A program made the position numbers and the translations under genes. Shown piece by piece: positions 43,001 to 55,970 of a stretch of 64,000 nucleotides of DNA. Source of the DNA: Panonychus citri (taxonomy: Eukaryota > Arthropoda > Arachnida > Trombidiformes > Tetranychidae); NCBI RefSeq assembly GCF_014898815.1, contig NW_026515515.1, positions 186,001 to 250,000 on the forward strand, read 5' to 3'. The notes under the pieces were generated by a model. The model was not told the DNA's origin, did no database searches, and saw only the letters and a list, made by a program, of their open reading frames with translations. The first letter of the stretch is position 1; the number at the start of each line of letters is the position of its first letter.

Positions 43001-46000
43001 TGAATTTAATTGATTACATTTCCATTTCCAGTGTCACTGATTCAAACCTCAAGCCAGGGAAATCCTCATGAGTAGATGAATAATAGTTTCTTTCAGATTA
43101 TCAATAAGCTATTAATATGCGAGGCATCAAGATAGATCATGATAATAGCAAGAAGAAAGATTCGAGATAATTTTTCTCATCTCAATAAACATAAATTGAG
43201 AGCTTTTAATTGAGTCTGAAAAAGTTCATGGCTCTCATGATGTGAATATATGAATTTACATGACGGTGACAAACAGAAAAACTTTGAAACAAGATTTTAA
43301 TCTGAGTTTGAAATTTGAAGGATTCAAAGAAGCGATAATTTTATTACCATGATAATGTTACTTGTTGGTATTAACGATTAACTTTGAAAACTTTATCATG
43401 AACTAGTGATTTTCCTCAAAATAGTTTATATATAATTAGTCAAGTCTCCATGAAATTTTACCAGAACTTTTGATTCATTTTTCACTTTCTCAGTTGAATT
43501 TTTTTCTATTTCATCAACATTTTAATTACAAAATCTAATTAAATAATGAATTGATATTGAAATTAAGAGTCAGAATTATTATTGTATCATGATAAGTGGC
43601 TCATCTCTTTATCTTCTGGTTATCATCATGATATTGGCAAAGATCATGATTAGGTTGACAGAATCATTTTCTAGATATTAACATGATGATGATGATTATT
43701 ATTATGATAATGAAATAAATAGATTCTTTTGATTCTGGCTCAAGATTTTTGATATTTCAATAATGATCATGGATTCAGACTGAGCTTAAATTTTATGTAA
43801 AAGTCAAACAAATTTATCATGATATTATCAAAGATAAGATGATGATCAGTTTGATGATGATTATGATGGAAACTCAAGGAAAGAGCAAACAAAAAAATTG
43901 GAACATGTAAAATGAATGGATATCATCAATTTGATCTTCTTCATCCTTCATGATATTTAAAATAATTCAAGAGATGATTCAGGTTAAATTCTGAAGGAAT
44001 TATGATAGGAACCAAGGTGAAGGTATAAAAATGATAAAATCAGATAAAGGGAGAACCTTTTCCACCCTCATCTCACACAAAAGCTGCTTATCTAATGCTG
44101 CTGATAAATGAATTTCTCTGAACTTTTTTATCAAATTCCAAAAATAAACCACCCTCTTTCATCAGCATTCTCTCTCAGTTCGATATTTAAAAGGAGATGA
44201 TTCTTGAGGGTATATAACCTCAGGGAATTAGTCATAATGCTTTGAGACTTCCGTGTAAACTGAATACCTTGAGTGCACGAATCTATGAAAGTATTCAACA
44301 TTCAACTTTTGAACATCTTTAGGATTTCTGTTGTGATATTCATGGAAGGTATTAAGTAAAGGTAGATGTACAACATTCTGTTAATTCTGATAGGTAATCC
44401 GATTGACAGATGCTGAAATCATGAGAAAAATAACAGAATTTCTAGTCATCAATATATCGATAACGAAATCATCATCATCATCATCATGGGAACAGATAAT
44501 CAGGATAATAGCAACATCAACAACAATATTAACTGAACAGATTGGCTCAATTTCAAGTTTCATTTTTCTTTGCTATTTTTATCAAAGAAAAAAAATGGAA
44601 AAAGAATTACTTAACTATCATCAGCTCATGATAAAGATTATTCGTTATTTTTCAAGTTCACAAATAATCTCAAATTTTCAAAATTTGTTAGCTAATAGTT
44701 TCTTTTTTACCATTATAATCATTACATTCCCACACGAAGACAAGAACTAATCATTTTTACTCAGTAAACTCTAATACTCTCTTTCTCTCTCTCTTATTCG
44801 ATAAGATGATTTCAGGTGAAAAATGAGATTTTCAGAGTCAACGGAATGAAAAATAAATGATGACGATGAAATTAGTTAATTTTTACCCGAATCACGAAAA
44901 AAAATACATGAAAACAATGAATGATTCATGATAGTTCATCATATTGAACACAAAGGATATTTTCTGAAAAAAGTCAGGTTATTTCAGTCCTACAACACAA
45001 AAGGAATATCATTTTTCTAGTACAAATCATATAAATCACATCGAGTACAATAATTAGAGATAAGATCTAATTATATCTCATACATGTCGATGGATAAAAA
45101 GAAAAAAAAATGATCGGAATATCTGAATGATGCTCATTTTTTTCTCATAATTTCCAGTGTTTGAACTCATTTTTCAATCCTCTATGTAAATTGGAATGAT
45201 TCTGATTTTCTCTTCTTTTTCCCCTATTGTTGATCCATAAATATTCTGATAATTTTTCATCAATTTATCTTTTCCATTTCCCCCTGAAGACATTATCATG
45301 TAAGCTGATAATTGTTATTTGGCAATACTCACTTCTAGCAAACTACAATTGGCTATTAATGGAAGGACTTTATCTACATAATCTAGTATTTTTCAACATT
45401 TTCAATGACAATTCAAGTATCATGAAGTACATTGTTCTAGGATGGAGTAAGTTGATCATCTAAGTACCATATGAATACAATATAATCGTTGAACAATATA
45501 ATTGAAACCCATTCAGAATCAAGCAGCGATAATCAATAACTATTATCATGAAAGGACAAAACATCATGAGTACTTTGTATTAATCCTAAAGTTTCGATGA
45601 ATCATTTTCATGTTCAATTTCCGTTTCCATATTGAAGACTAAACCATTATGCCTTTCCATCAATGGGAATATTAGAGAGAAAAAAAGAAACGATAATAAT
45701 TACTGATACTGATATTGAAATTCTTTGATTTCATTAATATCATCATCTTGAATTTGGTTAACAAGTTCATTACCTGTTGACAGTAATAAGAAAATCAAGA
45801 GACCATGAAAAATGAATTAATTCTGATTCTTAGAAAGAAATTATCATGAACAGTTTTCTACAAGTACAATTAATGACAATTCCCTTTTGACTGAGTTGAC
45901 AATTGATTTACGACAATTGACAAGGTTGACAATTAACAAATTAACCTTTCAATTTGTTAATTATATCGTTAGTTAGAGTCTAGTCAACAATTTATCATGT

Positions 46001-49000
46001 TTCATTCATAATGATGAATTTACTTTCCATGTTCATTAGTTACAATTCAAATATTAACTTGATGGAGCTTTAATTGCATTAATTTTGATACATTTGATTA
46101 GCCAAATCTTAGAGATCCATTGGATCAATACTGAGATCAGATAATCATCATCAGAGGAGATTAACAATAATTAACAAGTTGTTTCCAATTCTTTCGTCAG
46201 GTTTACCTGTAATCTTCATAATACCCTGGATATTTGCTCGATCAATTTATGAGGACACCAATTGCTGGGTAATTAATGAAAATATCGCCTTATTTTGGAT
46301 AATCAGAGGACCAATAACAATATCAATAATAGTGAGTAAATTAAGCTACAATTAGATTAATTGTTTCAAAATAAGAATTCGACATCTCAGTTAGCAATAG
46401 TAAAGAACGAGTTAATTTCTTCTTGATGAAGATACAAGAAAAGAACTAAACTAAAACTATGTTGTTCGACTATTTCGATATTAACACTCAAGGAAATAAT
46501 TGTCATCATTGTTCATCGTTATAAAGAATTTTTTTTATGAAAGTTCAATTCAAATTCTATTATGTATTACAAAAATTTTCTCCAACATTTATTATCATGT
46601 TCACTTTTCAGTTCGATTGAATTTTTATAAACTTGAGTCTCGAATTATCATGCAAATGAATATATTTATTTATTCCATACAAGGAAAAAGATGAAGAGGA
46701 AAAAAATTGGAATATTCGATTAAAAAAATGTTCTCCGCATCCTTTTTTCCCTATCTTATTCTCAGTTCTATCATATAAAATGTTGATAATACTTTTGCTT
46801 CATGATTGAAGTTGTTTATGAGAAGATGATTTATATTTTTCTCAATGATGAGGTTAATTTTTTACTCCATCTTCCAAATCAATACTGACCAGAAACTCTG
46901 AGATTCTTATTACTGGTCATCGATGGAACTTAAATGGACAACATATATCGATTATAGCTCGATATGTTTAGAAACTCATAAAATAGATTAATATAAAAGT
47001 CGAACGTTAAAAATGTGAAGGTTGATCGTTGGTAGATTTTTGATCATTTTTAAGGCAAAAGAAAAACTTAATCAATCGTATTTAGATTAGATTAACTAAC
47101 TAATTAGATTAATATGCTTATCGATTTGAATTGATCATCAAAGTCTTTTCTTACATGATTACATTTTAATCATGAACGAAGATGAAAAATTTTTGGTGAA
47201 CATTTTCACTCGAAATCGATATTTTTTTTTTGCTAATTCCTCTTGTCGTTATTATACATTATCGACATTCTAATTTAATCAATCATGAATATACTTACTA
47301 ATCTATTCTAGTGTTATACAAACAATTAGTACATTAACTACAAACAATCAAAAACTAATGAGTAATCAAGTAAATCAATTAGTTAAACCCTCATAATTAT
47401 AATGATAATTTAATTGTTAATCCATTGAATTTCTGCTCAATTCTGATAAATGAAAATTATTTAAACAAATGAAGAGGATAAAATATTTTTCCATTCAACT
47501 GAATCATCTTAATCACGTTAGATTAACTCTGATTGAATGAGCAGATTTAAATTAATACTCAGCATCATGAAATTGACGTTGATTCAAATCAAAGTTAAAC
47601 AAATGTTAATAGTTACATTGTATTCATTTTTGATACATGAAATATCAATAATAATAATGTCTCATTCATGTGGATCATGAATACAATGGAATAGTTTTCT
47701 GAACCTTGCAAAAAAAACAGATACATTCTGATGATAATTTAGTCTATGATAAAATCAATTTATCATAATTTGACTTAAATCATTTATTAATATCCTCTTA
47801 TTAATAATAATATCGGTTTCCCATGATTTTATTGAAATAAATCATCATCATCAATGGAACATGATTATTCATGAATATAATTTGACCTTGATAACATGAA
47901 TAACTGTAAACTAAAAATTGCTGGGATGATCAGAATTGATAGTAAAACATTAATCAGTCTGAGGGGATAGAAAATGATTAGATTAAATTATTATCATTCT
48001 CAAGATACTTGACAAAGAGTCTGAGAGATATTATGATAATCACCAACGAAGTCTATTACTATTGTGACCTTTCAATGAATTCCATGCTGATAAATGAGCT
48101 TTTTTTAAGGAAAAAAGTTCATTTTTTTCGTTGAAATTTGGCGAAAGAAAATATAAAAAGAAAATGAAAGAACTTTGTTCTAATGATAGCGATAATATTA
48201 TTAGATTGAATAGAAGGAGAAGAAAAAAAAACTCGAAGAGTCGAATGAGAAAAGAAAACATTTTCTAACTTTTAATCATTTTTAACTTTAATCCTATTAA
48301 ATCCATGGTTGACACAATTCAAGTTATTCTCCCTGTTCTTCTTGGTTCATTTCATCATAATAATATTTTCATATTATTCAACTAAGAAGATAAAAGAAGA
48401 TGAGAAGAGTGGGAATAATAATAGGAGGAAAGAGAAGAGAAAATGAAAATAATTCTTTTCTCCGACCCAATTCAATGTCTCTCTCTCTCTATCTTTCTCT
48501 TTATATCTGAATATTTACATGGGATCGAGTTTTCATCTTCATTAGAACTTATTAGAAGAACAAGAAGTTTGGACCTGAATTATCATCATAACTAATAATT
48601 TGCTATTCTATTGATTCTTTTAGCATTTTTTCGTCATCTTTCATGGATTCTGTTCATGACGATGGCCACAAGAAAAATGATCTAACAAGATTTAAGACAA
48701 TAATAAGTTTATCCTTATCGTTCGTATTGGGAATTGTTCAGACTCAAGTAAATAATATATTGGTGTACACACTAAAAGTATATTAAATATGTTTATCAAG
48801 AGAAAAATGAAAACTTATTCAGTATGTAAATTTCAGTTTCTTGATGAGTTATTGTTATCATTTTTCTTTGGCTAAAAAATCATCACATTTAGAAAAGTGT
48901 CGTTATTTTTATGTTAAAGAATATGCATAAAATGTATCATAAGGTTGACATTCGTCAGAGCTTCTAGTACTTATAGATTACTCATTCAATAATCATGGAA

Positions 49001-49744
49001 TATGAATGAGAGAGAAAGAGAAATAGATTTGGTATAATATCATTGATTTCCCTGGTAAAGTCATCAAGTAAAAATGAAAGATAGAATCAAGAATAAGTAT
49101 CATCATTATCATCAACTGAATGAAATTCAGCTTGACAACCACAGAAGAAAAAAGTAAAGACAGAAGAAAAAAACTGCTCAGACACAGAGATACAGACATG
49201 AGATGATAGTGAATATGAACTTTGAGCATAGAATAGAAAGAGATTGATGAATAGTGAGAAAGGCGAAAAAAAGTTCTAAAGATAAGAATCTGTCTGATAT
49301 CAGAATAACTTTTTTCTTTCTAACGTTGATCAAAATCAGAACTTTTTGTTTACGTGTGGACTGAAAGGGAATATCATCAATATCATTATTGAATAGTAAC
49401 AATATTATGAGCAACAAACAACATCAACAATGGAAAAAAGTAAACAAACAAACAATTGATAATCAAAATAATAATAAGAAGAAAGAAAAAAGAAAATGAA
49501 ATTCAGTTATTTTCTCAAAAGGTTGAAATCAAAGAGTTCGAGCCTTTTTTTCAAACTGAATGTTTGTCAACATGATTATTCAGAATCTTTTGTTGATAAC
49601 ATACTCATTTTTCTGCATCTTAAATACCAACAAGAAAAGAAAATTTGTCAAAATGTAAACTTCCGACATTTACACTTATAATTTCATCTTCGTATCAACT
49701 TGATATTTGTTCGTTAACATGATAACATTGAAGAATAAGATTCA

Positions 49745-49796
<52 letters not shown>

Positions 49797-52097
49797 GCTT
49801 GCTCTCTTTTTCAAATTCTAACCTTAATCATGAGAACTATCATAGATCTGAGAAAATACTTGCAGATGAAGAGAGAAAGTGAAATAATAGAAGAAAAAAT
49901 TGATCCTTTTCATGCAAAATTATTCAAATGCTAAGATAAACTGAGAGAGAATCCATATCGTTACCATGGGGACAATATTTCCAGTTATAATTTTATTTCT
50001 TTTTCTATTATACAAAGTAAATCACATTCTGTATACCAAGATGAAAGAAAATATAACAAATGAAAGAGATAAACAAGGAATATAATCAACAACAATGTCT
50101 CAACAATCCAAACACATTTACGGTTAAATCAAATTGAATTGAATTATTATAACGAATTGATAATCATCGCATTAACGAAATCGATAAGATCTCGTTTTAT
50201 TCATATTGAAAAGAGATTCTGATTGAGATAACGGTAGATTTACCTTGACACTTTATCTACATGTATATCTTATTCGCATTAATTGTTACTTTATTTTACC
50301 TTTTCTTTTACCCTTTTATACCATTTCAATAGTTAAATCTAATATTTTTCATCAATATCACTCGAGTTTTATTTTTGAAAATGTTCTCATCCTCATCTGT
50401 GGCTCAAGCATCTCGATGCTACAAGTATAGTAAATGGTTCAAATCAACTTTAGTTCTGGTTCCATTATTTGGTGTTCATTATGCTCTCCTATTAGTTGCT
50501 AATTCGTTGGCATCAATATCACATACTATTGAAATCGTTTGGCTTTATGTTGATCAGCTGTTCACCTCTTTCCAGGTAAGTTAATTAAATCATCATTATT
50601 ATCATCACAATAGTCGATATACAGCCAAAGAATTTGAGTTTGCAACCACTTTTTAAGACATTCACGCAGTTGAATATAATCAATGAGAGATAAAGTTAAC
50701 CCAGAGATATGATAATAAGTTTGTCGACTAATTCAAGTGATGTAGTCTTGAAACGGTCAACTGATTAGATATCAAAAGTTATCTCTACTTGATTATCGTT
50801 AACTGCGTGAATGATTTAAAAAGTGGTTGCAAACTCAAAGTCTTTGGCTGTATAATTGTTAGGGAATATAAGAACACAAGTAAGATCGTATCGAGTGAAT
50901 TGAATTTTATGTAACATTGAAATCATCAGAGCTTTCAAAGGTATCACAATTGACGGTTAGTTTTATTGAAGGGCAACTTATTGAAAAAGTAATAAGTTAA
51001 AGGGGAATAAGGGTTAGTTCATCTGAGGTAGTTAATTAAATTATTTTGAAGGGAATTAATTTGATCATCACAATTGATAAATAATCTTAACAATAATGAG
51101 ACTAAGAACACTAGCTTGAGTTTCTCAAGCTGGTGACTATTTAAAGTATTTATTTGTATCAGTTGATCTAATCATTGAGAGATGATTTCATAATTACAAA
51201 TAACAAAGGCTAATCCCCTTAAAATAATATTATTAGCATCATCATCGCCCTCATAATCATAACCATCATCAACATAAATGTCAATTTTTATCAAATTTCA
51301 TGATAATGATAAATTATTTTCTTTATATAAAAACGATGATAACATTATTAATCGAACTGATTCTTGGCTGGTCTTAGATCATTTTCTTTTAATCAATTAA
51401 TCATTTGAATAATATTTTAGTTCTGAAAACAAACTGATCCATCAAAACGATAAGAATGAGATTGAGTCGATGTACGAAAAGTTGTAGCATGAAAGTTGCA
51501 AGGATAATAAATTGAATCGAAAAATGTTCAATACTGAATATTGAACATTTTGTTTTGTTTTTGAGGCGAATTTTGAATTCATCTTCTTTGTTTATGTTTT
51601 CCATTGAATGCTAACAATGGTTCATATGGAAAAAGATTATAAAGCAATTAGATTTTTCGTTTTAAATTTTAGCGATTACGAAGTTAGGTTTGTTTTTTAT
51701 TTTCCTTTTTTCTTATGATTTATTCTAAAAGAGATGATATTTAATTGTTCTTTTTCATTCCTTCTTTCAGGGTTTCTTTGTGGCTCTTTTATATTGTTTT
51801 CTTAATGGTGAAGTACAACAAGAGATGAAGAAATGGCTTCGCCAGGCAAGTCAACAAGATCGTGGACTTCAGTCTTCTAACTCTATGACTTACAACTCAA
51901 TCTTAACACAATCTATGTCTTACTTAAATCGTGGCAGGAATGACGGATCAACAACAATTTATAACGAAAATTGTTACAACAATGGACTTCGAAAGGAATC
52001 AATGAGAACCTCAACCTTGATTATCAATGATAAACAGGAGAACTGTGATTTGGCTCCACCGTCAGCTGATCATTTGACATCATCACCGCCGGAATGA
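34279..52097 (+). CDS. Parathyroid-hormone-receptor-like class B1 GPCR
   Basis: Nine exons: 34279-34438, 35011-35115, 35267-35382, 38115-38209, 40525-40636, 45290-45446, 46201-46331, 50333-50575 and 51771-52097. They join in frame to 481 residues from MDQPVF. Exons 1-3 give the hormone-binding ectodomain with all six cysteines (EAC, CPLTWDGLMCWPETPAG, PCASY, RDC, TRC). Exon 4 is TM1 (IGYSVSLLTLIIAFLIL). Exon 5 is intracellular loop 1 and TM2 (CPRNHLHLQLFLSF). Exon 6 is TM3 to TM4 (WQYSLLANYNWLLMEGLYLH). Exon 7 is TM4 and loop 2 (NCWVINENIALFWIIRGP). Exon 8 is TM5 to TM7 (LNLIFFINITRVL, FKSTLVLVPLFGVHY). Exon 9 is the end of TM7, helix 8 (GFFVALLYCFLNGEVQQEMKK) and the tail. MEGLYLHN and KSTLVLVPLFGVHY resemble PTH receptors most; the PACAP/secretin group is the alternative. 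Signalling is expected through Gs. No signal peptide follows the first visible ATG, so the true start may lie in an upstream exon. Confidence 0.9.
35383..38114 (+). other. GPCR intron 3
   Basis: 2.7 kb between the last ectodomain exon and TM1. AT-rich, with a CT microsatellite at 36970-36998 and no exon recognised. Confidence 0.65.
36970..36998. repeat. (TC)n microsatellite
   Basis: A run of about 14 TC units inside GPCR intron 3. Confidence 0.9.
38593..38698 (+). other. Possible alternative terminal exon of the GPCR
   Basis: A good acceptor (TTCTGACAG, ending 38592) lies 383 bp after the TM1 donor. Spliced to TM1 in the correct phase it adds 35 hydrophilic residues (KIFHIRREQNFRFIEPEEF...) and then a TGA at 38696-38698. 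The product would be the hormone-binding ectodomain plus one membrane helix and a short cytoplasmic tail. No canonical AATAAA was noticed nearby. An open frame of this length can arise by chance, so this is a hypothesis. Confidence 0.25.
40637..45289 (+). other. GPCR intron 5
   Basis: 4.65 kb between the TM2 and TM3 exons, searched for further exons. The flanking exons join directly in phase 0 as EDNS|TLSCKL, so none is needed. Small frames at 42418-42672 and 44403-44750 lack homology or splice support. ATC/TGA low complexity is common. Confidence 0.6.
46332..50332 (+). other. GPCR intron 7
   Basis: 4.0 kb splitting TM5 (PITISII|LNLIFFIN). AT-rich, with a long CT microsatellite at 49747-49795. 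No exon, RNA gene or element recognised. Confidence 0.65.
49747..49795. repeat. (TC)n microsatellite, about 24 units
   Basis: A pure TC run in GPCR intron 7. The short open frame crossing it is an artefact of the SL repeat it encodes. Confidence 0.95.
50622..50850. mobile_element. Palindromic Tc1/mariner-type MITE
   Basis: A 229 bp element with long, slightly imperfect inverted arms (about 50622-50692 and 50779-50850) around an unrelated centre. The ends are CAGCCAAAGA and TCTTTGGCTG, flanked on both sides by TA (50620-50621 and 50851-50852), the target duplication made by Tc1/mariner transposases. It has no coding capacity and would be mobilised in trans. It lies in GPCR intron 8, 44 bp after the splice donor. 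Confidence 0.75.
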
Positions 52098-52246
52098 TGA
52101 ACGAGGAAAAGGATAAAGAAGAAGAAGACGAAAAGGACCTCAGGCTTAATTCTGTCGATGGAGACAAACATAAAAAAGAAAAACACGAAAAATATTGTAA
52201 TTAATTTACTTTGAAAGATCAAATGATAAGAAATCTTTGATATTCT

Positions 52247-52252
52247 AATAAA
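52247..52252 (+). terminator. Candidate poly(A) signal of the GPCR
   Basis: AATAAA 150 bp after the GPCR stop codon, a normal 3' UTR distance. Confidence 0.5.
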
Positions 52253-53630
52253 TCCAATGAAAGTTATAATCTTAAAATACAAACAAAATCACCACAAGAA
52301 GAAGGAAAAAATATTACAAAATAACATATTTAATATGAATAAGGATAAAGTGATGACTTGTTAATATATTAAATGCTGGTTATAATTATTGTTAAGACAA
52401 CTTGATGAAAAATATCATCTAAATGATATTATAAGATAATTAGTATTCATTAAACTATTTCATAATTTACTACTGAATAATTCATTAGCAAATTATCAAT
52501 AGAAGCGGATAAATATCATAATGTTTAGCTAAAGGATAGAAATGTTATTTTCTAGTTCGATAATTGATCAAGTTTGACAATTTTCATTTGCTCTTTGATG
52601 ACCCCAATTGATTCTAGATGATTAACTTTTACAATTCATTTGATTTTTGATGAAAAAGTGGAAATAGTTTATATTCAGAGCCATTAAATTCAGTAGCATG
52701 TTCATGATAAATGAGTTCCATCTATGAATCGCCCAGTAAACTCTATTATCGACTATATAATTTTACCTATTCAATATTTACAATTAGCTAAATATTAAAT
52801 TTTACGAATAAAACTTTTTACAATTTTAGAATCACTTTAACTGAGTGAATATTGACCTATTAAACTTTATTATCGTTTAATCATAAATCTTATACACAAT
52901 TAATCGGATAAGATATTGAAATGAATATTGACCATTCAAGATCAGAATCTATCAAAAGTGGCGGGTCATGAATAACTTTTGGCTGAATCTCTTTAAGAAT
53001 TGAATATAATATTATTCCATCTATTGATTGATGTTCGAACTATTTTATCGATCAATTTGATTGAAGGAAATTTTGTTCTTCCTTCTCAAGCTGTTTGGTT
53101 CATCTATCAATAGATGTCAGTTGAATAGAGAAAAATCTTCACCATGGAAAACAAAAGTCATGTGTAACGGTGAAAGCATGCTGATCATGGTTAATGTAAG
53201 AAACTGAGAGGAAATAAAAAAAGTTTCAGAAAAACTGAATAACCTCATAGTCAATAGAAAAGTTGTCAAAGAAAAGCGATAAAGTTTCGCCGTTGAGCCA
53301 ATGTTTCAATCGATCATTTTCTGAACTTTTATTCTTATCAAGCGAACTCGAAGTGTATGTGTGTCTGTTTACCTAAAAGTGTAATTCAAATATTCACTTT
53401 ATTAGAATAATTGAATCAAAGGATTACCTCTTAATCTCGGGAATTACATCCATTTAATACTCTCGATTTAAACTCAATGGTACTTCATATTTGTGAATGA
53501 ATTAGTGTTACAAAATCGTCTATTAAGGTCAAAATTTGACCCACAATTCACTTAGATGTGGTAACTAAAGTGCTAACGTTACAATTAATAAAAGTGTGTC
53601 TGTGTGTACTTGTGATCGTTTCAATTAACT
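52253..53630. other. Intergenic region downstream of GPCR
   Basis: AT-rich sequence without a recognised gene. An inverted pair of nuclear-receptor-like half-sites, AGGTCA and TGACCC separated by 5 bp, lies at 53526-53542, about 90 bp upstream of the next start codon. Confidence 0.5.
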
Positions 53631-53775
53631 ATGTCAACATTAATCACAAACATGGATAATGTAAAGTTAATTGTGTTCTCATTAATTGGATTTAATTTAT
53701 TGTTTACTGTTAATTGTTTAACATTGGAACAACAGCCAAATCGCAACCATGGTAATTGGATATCAAATTTTCAAG
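53631..53775 (+). CDS. Isolated signal-peptide exon of an unidentified secreted/membrane protein
   Basis: An ATG opens 48 codons, then a splice donor (CAAG|GTAAAA) in phase 1. From the second methionine the sequence MDNVKLIVFSLIGFNLLF followed by TVNC is a textbook signal peptide, with cleavage expected near VNC. The next ~25 residues are polar. No following exon was recognised before the retrotransposon at 57245, so the remainder may lie beyond it, outside the window. I do not recognise the protein. Class B GPCR genes commonly have a signal-peptide exon ending in phase 1, so a second receptor is one possibility, without direct evidence. Confidence 0.4.
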
Positions 53776-54411
53776 GTAAAATACAAAATCTATCAAGTAA
53801 TTCATACATTAAATTTAACAATTGAATAGCAAAAAAAGGTTCAAATTAGTTACAAGAAATCAATCAAATAATGTGAGTAAATTAATTTGTAAAATTAATT
53901 ATCATTATCGTTTTTAAATCAATTATGAGAAGCAAAAAAAAAACAAAATACTCACAATCTACTTTGATTATCAGCATTTTAAACTCCTGCTTCAATTGAT
54001 AACAATAAATCACTGAAACAACTCATCAACTCTAATCTACTACCAGTTCATGATGATAATGAAGATTAATCTGATTCTGGAGAAGCGAAAAAAAAAATGA
54101 AAAAAAAACTCTACATTTAGTTCATTGATTGTAATCAACATCAGTGATCATCATGGTGATGATAATGATGAGGATCATCATCTGTTTACTATGTGAATAT
54201 GTTACTAGAATCTGAGAGTAGGAAATAAAAAAATATGAAACAAAATTTCAATCCAAATTGATTGATTGTCGCCGTATCATCATCATGAACAAAAGTAGGA
54301 TATCATCTGAGGCTCAGAACTTTTTTTATCTTCACTATGATTGAATGGCAACGAGAAAAAATTGTAATGATTCAGGAATCATGATATTTCCTGAATTTAG
54401 TTCATAGCCCA

Positions 54412-54416
<5 letters not shown>

Positions 54417-54442
<26 letters not shown>
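54417..54442. repeat. (TC)n microsatellite
   Basis: A run of about 13 TC units in non-coding sequence. Confidence 0.9.
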
Positions 54443-55925
54443 ATCTTCTAATAAATAATATATTCTGTTTTGCGTGATGATGATCAGATTTATATCATCA
54501 TCACATAAATATCATCAGTATATTAATATATTTAACAAACAACGAAGTTCACCTTTACCTATGAGCAAATAAGTAATAATAACAGAGTAAAGTTATCAAG
54601 CTGAAAAAACTCATATGATATATATTTTTATTGTATTTGCAAAGGACACACGTAAACAGATTCATGAGTAAACATGAGTAGATGTGGTGAAAAAATAGCG
54701 ACATGAAACTATCTGAACAAGGTTTATATTCATATTGATGTGAGTTTTATGAATCTAAATAAATAACCAAAAAAAATCGAGAACTGGAAATGTTAGAAAA
54801 AAACATCGGAAAGAAATTGAGGAATCAAAATTTGTTTTTTTTCTCATATCAAAAATTTTCCAATAGAAAAAAAAATATGAAAAGTTGGAACTTTTTTCTC
54901 GTCATTTCCTATTTTGATTGATTGGTTCATATAAATACAGAAAGTTTTACAAGCCTTCGAGAAATAGATTATGCTGATTGAGATCAACTTGTGGATTAAC
55001 CTAATCGTTAAGGTGACACTTAATCATTTCCATCAATTCCTCTTCGATCAAATATCTTGGTGGTCATTTAGATGGTCAATGATCTTAAAGTAGATAAAAA
55101 CTGATACAATATGTTATATGTTGAACTTTGTAAAAAGTTTTCCTTTTCAAAATGATCATTTCCTTTTCCGGATTGAATTGTTTTTGTGACATCTCACTTG
55201 GGATTACTTAAATTTCACAAAAGTAATGGTCAATTTTTTATTGATCAAATTCGTGTTCAAAAAGGTCAAGATTTATACACTTGAAGTTAATTAGGGTCAA
55301 ATGATTCATCATGACAAGCGAATGTCAAAATGAAAACTGATACTCGATTTAAAATATTAATATGAATAAGTGGGTAGCATTTACTGTGTTGATTGAACAT
55401 TGATTGATTCATGAGAATAATTATCTTATCGTTGATTGTGAATTTCATCAAATTGTTACAGTTTTTCTTTCTTGTCTTTCACTCTTATCAGATTTATTTG
55501 ATTTCTCCCCTGTTCCATCATGAAATAGATACATCATTATTATTGTTCTCACTTTCATCTCCATCCTTCTTGATCAACACAACTCATAGGTATGAGTTAC
55601 AGTAGCTCAGAGTGAAACTTCATTGAGCCTTCGTGATTGAAAAGTAATCAGAAATTGGATTTTGTGAGCTTGAGTAAACTCATTTGACAGTTAACAGTGT
55701 TTTCTGTTTGTTTGTTTATTTGTATTTTTTTCCCTCATCTCATCGTTTTTTATCATCATCTTCATCATCTCTATCTCTCTCTTTCTCTCTCCCTCTCTCT
55801 CCCTCACTTTCTCAATTTGTCTTTCCCTTTCTATTAACATCATTTTTCTTCTTCTCTTATTTCTCTCACTCGGTGACATTGATTGAGATCAATTGGCGTT
55901 CCAATGATTATTACAAATATAAAGT

Positions 55926-55926
<1 letters not shown>

Positions 55927-55965
<39 letters not shown>
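55927..55965. repeat. (AG)n microsatellite
   Basis: About 19 AG units. It is one of the few long tracts that are purine-rich on the plus strand. Confidence 0.95.

Positions 55966-55970
<5 letters not shown>

Noticed and set aside
55684..55968. 94-aa F/L/S-rich frame ending in a long RE repeat
   Set aside because: It translates CT-rich sequence and an (AG)n microsatellite; purely compositional.
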